Of a DNA stretch of 64,000 nucleotides, positions 61,556 through 64,000 are shown one piece after another (positions within the stretch are counted from its first letter, which is position 1; each line of letters opens with the position of its first letter). The position numbers were made by a program, and so were the translations under genes. The stretch comes from Vulcanimicrobiota bacterium (GTDB lineage Bacteria; Vulcanimicrobiota; Vulcanimicrobiia; Vulcanimicrobiales; Vulcanimicrobiaceae), in contig DAIDGX010000023.1 of NCBI GenBank assembly GCA_027452165.1, positions 310,001 to 374,000 on the forward strand, written 5' to 3'. The notes under the pieces are model-generated. The model ran no database searches and was not told the DNA's origin. It saw nothing but the letters and a program-made list of their open reading frames with translations.

Positions 61556-62436
61556 TTCATCGACCGCACGATGAAGTTCGTATCGTATTCGAGCATCGAG
61601 ATGTAGTCGCGTACGTCGGGCGCCGTACCGATCGAATCGTCGTAGAGATTATCGACAACCGAGATATGCGCGCTTCCGGCGACCTGATGGGCGAGTTTCG
61701 GGCTGTACTCGGGCTCGCTAAAGATCGCGTGGACGTTATGCGCTTTGGCGAGATCGATCAGGTGAGCGATCTGCTGCGGGTTCGGTTCCTCACCGGGGCT
61801 CGTTTCGATGACGCCGAGGGTTAGGATGCCGAAGCGCGCGTTGTAGTAGTTGAAGGCAGGATGATAGACGATCATCACGCGCCGCTGCTTTGGAATCGTT
61901 GCAAATTGGGCTGCGATGTGCGCGGTAAGCGCATCGAGTTTGGCGTCGTAACGTGCGGCATTCGTGCGATACTCCGCAGCGTGCGCGGGATCGAGCGAGA
62001 TGAGACCGTCACGAATCGCGTTGACGTAGTGTTTCGCGTACTGCGGATCCATCCATAAATGTGGGTTCCCGCCGACAACGTTGAGGCCGTTGCTGCCCAC
62101 GACGATCTTGAGCTTGGTCGTACCCACACTCGCGATGGTCTTGGCAAGCCACGCTTCGAGACCCGCGCCGTTCTCGACGAGTAGCTGCGCTTGCTCCAAA
62201 CGCGCCGCATCTTGCGGCGTAGGCTGATAGGTTTCTGGCGAAGCGCCGACCGGCACGAGGCTCGAAACGGTGACGTGACTGCCACCGACGGCTTGCACAA
62301 ACGAATTGAATGTCGAGATCGTGGTGAGGACGCGAATCGGCCCACCGGCGGCCGGTGTGGATGCGTGCGATGAGCACGCGGCGAGAATGCACACACTGAT
62401 AAGTGCTGCGATACGATTTAGCGACAGGCGCTGCAT
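61552..62436 (-). CDS. znuA: Zinc ABC transporter substrate-binding lipoprotein
   Basis: 294 residues. Lipobox CILAAC gives a lipid-anchored periplasmic protein. Cluster A-I fold: GASPETYQPTPQD (the first ligand position here is Glu rather than His), LVENGAGLEAW, GGNPHLWMDPQYAKHYV with His, MIVYHPAFNYYNARFG with a second His, and FSEPEYSPKLAHQVA. No His-rich loop. It captures zinc for ZnuBC. Start ATG 62436 overlaps the zur gene end by 19 bases. Confidence 0.92.
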   Translation of the reverse strand: MQRLSLNRIAALISVCILAACSSHASTPAAGGPIRVLTTISTFNSFVQAVGGSHVTVSSLVPVGASPETYQPTPQDAARLEQAQLLVENGAGLEAWLAKTIASVGTTKLKIVVGSNGLNVVGGNPHLWMDPQYAKHYVNAIRDGLISLDPAHAAEYRTNAARYDAKLDALTAHIAAQFATIPKQRRVMIVYHPAFNYYNARFGILTLGVIETSPGEEPNPQQIAHLIDLAKAHNVHAIFSEPEYSPKLAHQVAGSAHISVVDNLYDDSIGTAPDVRDYISMLEYDTNFIVRSMK

Positions 62437-62807
62437 ATTCCGGAAAACTCCATCTTGTGATCGGCGAGAGCGAATCCGTGCACCGTGCGGAGCGATTCGG
62501 CGAGCTGTTCGATTGCCGAACAATCGACGTCTTCGACGCGCCCGCACGACGTGCAGATTGCGTGGTGGTGATGATGGGCCGGCTCGCACGCCTTATACGT
62601 GGTCTCGCCCGCGTCGTCAGAGCGCGCCGCCACCTCACCGCGTTCGAGCAGGTGCTCGAGGGTACGATAGACGGTGGACAGCGAGACCTTGTGCGCTTCG
62701 TTCAGGCGACGGTGGATCTCGGCTGCCGAAAAGAACCGCGGCTCTGCATGGAGCAGGCCGGCGATCAGTTCGCGTGGCTTGGTGACGTATACAGAACGGG
62801 TGCCCAT
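62418..62807 (-). CDS. zur: Fur-family zinc uptake regulator
   Basis: 129 residues. Winged helix (about 10-75): FFSAAEIHRRLNEAHKVSLSTVYRTLEHLLERGEV; the metal-binding half has HHHHHAICTSCGRVEDVDC and the closing CSACR, giving two CxxC zinc sites. A Zur identity (rather than Fur or PerR) is inferred from the znu operon that follows. No Shine-Dalgarno precedes ATG 62807, so translation may be leaderless or coupled. The 19-bp operator lies 11 bases upstream. Confidence 0.88.
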   Translation of the reverse strand: MGTRSVYVTKPRELIAGLLHAEPRFFSAAEIHRRLNEAHKVSLSTVYRTLEHLLERGEVAARSDDAGETTYKACEPAHHHHHAICTSCGRVEDVDCSAIEQLAESLRTVHGFALADHKMEFSGICSACR

Positions 62808-62817
62808 GGAGGGTCTA

Positions 62818-62836
62818 TTTGCGAACCGTTCGCAAA
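62818..62836. promoter_or_regulatory. Zur-type operator (19-bp, 9-1-9 palindrome)
   Basis: tttgcgaac - c - gttcgcaaa: two 9-bp arms separated by one base, the architecture of Fur/Zur boxes. It sits between the stop of the exported gene and the zur ATG, ideally placed to repress the zur-znuACB operon. Confidence 0.8.
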
Positions 62837-62837
62837 A

Positions 62838-63431
62838 TCATTTATGACAGCGGGCGAGCGCCGTGCGCCCTTGCGCCTGAACCGTGGTCTTCCAGTAGTT
62901 CGAGGTATCGGCGAAGGCTGGCAAGGCAAGCTTTACCTGCGCCGCCCGGGCACGGATCAGCGGCACGATGGGGGCAAGGAGCTGCGGCACCTCACCCGTT
63001 GCCGGCACCCCTTGGGCAACCTCGAGCCATGCCCCGGCCATGAACGCGGCGGCGATGCGGTCCCGCGCCAGGGGACACGCCACCGCAAATTTGGCGAGCG
63101 CGGCGTCCGCCTGAGCCAGATAGGCCAGGGCCGCCGCCGCATGGAGTTGCCGTGCGATGGGAACGAGCGCTGCCTCAGAGGGACAGACGGCCGCATCGAT
63201 CTCCGCTTCGCCCCGGATATCCCCGAGCAGCCGCTCACCCGCAGCGATCTGCGCATCGGGTTCCCGCCCCCGCTGCGCGATCAGGCGTTCCGCGCGATCG
63301 GCAAGAGCATCTGCGACCTGCCCATTGCAACGCCCGGGAACGGAGGCGACGGCAAAGGGCCAAGCACCCAGCCCCGCAGCGAGTACAAAAGCTCCAAACA
63401 TCGCATCAAACCTTGCGTAGCCTCTCGCCAT
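62838..63431 (-). CDS. Exported protein of unknown function
   Basis: 197 residues. The signal peptide (about 10-30, DAMFGAFVLAAGLGAWPFAVASV) is followed by an all-helical domain (ADRAERLIAQRG, AALVPIARQLHAAAALAYLAQADAALAKFA) with four Cys. ATG 63431 has aaaggg immediately upstream. It could be a helical periplasmic stress or metal-binding protein; no family recognised. It shares its 5' region with the divergent tRNA promoter. Confidence 0.65.
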   Translation of the reverse strand: MARGYARFDAMFGAFVLAAGLGAWPFAVASVPGRCNGQVADALADRAERLIAQRGREPDAQIAAGERLLGDIRGEAEIDAAVCPSEAALVPIARQLHAAAALAYLAQADAALAKFAVACPLARDRIAAAFMAGAWLEVAQGVPATGEVPQLLAPIVPLIRARAAQVKLALPAFADTSNYWKTTVQAQGRTALARCHK

Positions 63432-63437
63432 AGCCCT

Positions 63438-63467
63438 TTGACAGGGGATAAACCCAGCGCGTATAAT
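63438..63467 (+). promoter_or_regulatory. Consensus promoter of the tRNA gene
   Basis: TTGACA at 63438-63443 and TATAAT at 63462-63467, both perfect, with an 18-base spacer. Transcription should begin near 63474, about 36 bases before the mature tRNA. The -35 begins 7 bases from the divergent gene's start codon. Confidence 0.9.
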
Positions 63468-63472
63468 CTCCC

Positions 63473-63495
63473 GCGTTGCCCCCGCGGAGCAACGC
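63473..63495 (+). ncRNA. 5' leader hairpin of the pre-tRNA
   Basis: gcgttgc (63473-63479) pairs perfectly with gcaacgc (63489-63495), a 7-bp stem in the leader removed by RNase P. It may guide processing or protect the transcript. Confidence 0.5.
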
Positions 63496-63509
63496 AAGAA
63501 ACACATCGT

Positions 63510-63585
63510 GGGGATGTAGCTCAGCTGGTAGAGCACTTGCTTCGCATGTAAGGGGTCAGGAGTTCGAGTCTCCTCATCTCCACCA
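63510..63585 (+). tRNA. tRNA-Ala (anticodon CGC)
   Basis: 76-base cloverleaf with encoded CCA (63583-63585). Acceptor stem GGGGATG pairs with CATCTCC (one G-U), D arm GCTCAGCTGGTAGAGC, T arm GAGTTCGAGTCTC. The anticodon loop TTCGCAT places CGC at 63543-63545, which decodes GCG alanine codons, common in this GC-rich genome. Confidence 0.96.
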
Positions 63586-63589
63586 ATTG

Positions 63590-63627
63590 AAAATCCGCGT
63601 CGTTACTACGATCGTGGATTTTTTTCT
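63590..63627 (+). terminator. Terminator of the tRNA gene
   Basis: aaaatccgcg...cgtggatttt forms a long stem with one bulge around a short loop, followed by a run of seven T. It ends transcription 5-40 bases after the tRNA. Confidence 0.85.
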
Positions 63628-63628
63628 C

Positions 63629-64000
63629 TCAGCGGAATGGATTGATGATGCGTACGCCATCGATGGTACGGCCATGCGCCAGGTCTTCGGAACAGAGCTC
63701 CTCGCAGCCGAGCCCACGGGCAGCGGCAATGATCGCGCTGTCCCAATACGAAAACCGGTGGACCGCACGAATCTCGAACGCGTCCTCGATGAGTGCCAGC
63801 GTGGTCTCCTGCACTGGGAAGCGCGTCCACGTTTTTACCAGACCGACGGCAATCTCGTGTGACAACGCGTCGGCGCGCGTCGCTCGCGTCGCCTGAACGT
63901 AGAACTCCTGGAGCACCTGCACCGAGAGAGCGCAGTCGTCATGCTCCAGGAGCGCGATGGCTCGCTCGCGTTTGGTCGATTCGCCGGGATCGGTGCTGAT
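63629..64000 (-). CDS. PIN-domain protein, partial (C-terminal part)
   Basis: 123 residues are visible; the frame is open to the right edge, so the N-terminus with the first catalytic Asp is missing. The C-terminal PIN signatures are clear: LSVQVLQEFYVQATR, FSYWDSAIIAAARGLGCEELCSEDLAHGRTIDGVRIINPF. PIN proteins are often VapC-type endoribonuclease toxins; the antitoxin would be outside the window. GTG 63922 is an internal codon, not the start. Confidence 0.82.
   Translation of the reverse strand: MSTDPGESTKRERAIALLEHDDCALSVQVLQEFYVQATRATRADALSHEIAVGLVKTWTRFPVQETTLALIEDAFEIRAVHRFSYWDSAIIAAARGLGCEELCSEDLAHGRTIDGVRIINPFR

Noticed and set aside
1-64000. CRISPR arrays, insertion sequences, prophage genes or rRNA operons
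   Set aside because: No spaced repeat arrays, transposase motifs, phage structural genes or rRNA sequences were seen on reading through; the search was by eye, so short or degenerate elements could be missed.

Overview
The window is 64 kb of a GC-rich, very compact bacterial chromosome. Almost every neighbouring gene pair overlaps by 1-30 bases or is separated by a few bases, and ATGA-type stop/start overlaps are frequent. GTG and TTG starts are common. An outer-membrane style repertoire (a LolA-like secreted protein, a barrel-like secreted protein, lipoboxes, TlpA-type thioredoxin) points to a diderm. Together with hemQ, a DUF5679 zinc ribbon, paired DUF1501/DUF1800 genes and several unfamiliar secreted proteins, this suggests a member of Candidatus Eremiobacterota (WPS-2/Vulcanimicrobiota). 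That placement is inference from gene content, not a computed result. Two promoters near the sigma70 consensus (upstream of the tRNA and of nrdR) show that the usual housekeeping promoter type is used. No phage, insertion sequence or CRISPR array was seen.

Layout. 1-4646 (+): the end of a YraN-family gene, a soluble Ser/Thr kinase, an APC-type amino-acid permease, a tiny membrane protein, a membrane-anchored universal stress protein and a LolA-like secreted protein, closed by a strong hairpin terminator. 4711-8175 (-): a three-gene ribose-type sugar ABC importer. 8360-13209: a beta-propeller protein, a PAS-GAF-GGDEF diguanylate cyclase, a secreted thioredoxin and comM. 13238-16014 (-): an island of unfamiliar, partly secreted or membrane proteins with clearly lower GC in its middle, including two paralogous copies of one domain. 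16112-22463: membrane, SPFH, DUF427 and YHYH proteins and an OmpR/HisKA two-component pair.

22465-33637: housekeeping. hemQ, a ketopantoate-reductase-like gene, dut, nrdR, a DUF5679 zinc ribbon, dprA, rlmH and argS are followed by a minus-strand pyrimidine operon pyrK-pyrD-pyrF-pyrE that continues into an acetyltransferase, an AI-2E family exporter and a secreted protein. 33757-39927: a 46-residue conserved-looking small gene, then an envelope/regulatory block (two DUF4097-like exported proteins, a membrane protein, an ECF sigma factor with a membrane partner, and a second two-component system). 39924-44925: an acetyltransferase/metallo-hydrolase/PadR operon, a helical protein, and a DUF1501/DUF1800 pair.

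44991-55795: a leucine/isovalerate catabolic group (methylcrotonyl-CoA carboxylase beta and alpha subunits, an enoyl-CoA hydratase, HMG-CoA lyase), split by an EamA transporter and by a minus-strand molybdopterin oxidoreductase/cytochrome b pair, and followed by an amidohydrolase and a glycosyltransferase. 55804-59671: purK-purE opposite a GH5-like glycosidase and a short-chain dehydrogenase. 59668-62807 (-): a znuB-znuC-znuA-zur cluster with a 19-bp, 9-1-9 Zur-type operator before zur. 62838-64000: an exported protein, a tRNA-Ala(CGC) gene with its own promoter and terminator, and the C-terminal part of a PIN-domain protein running off the window.
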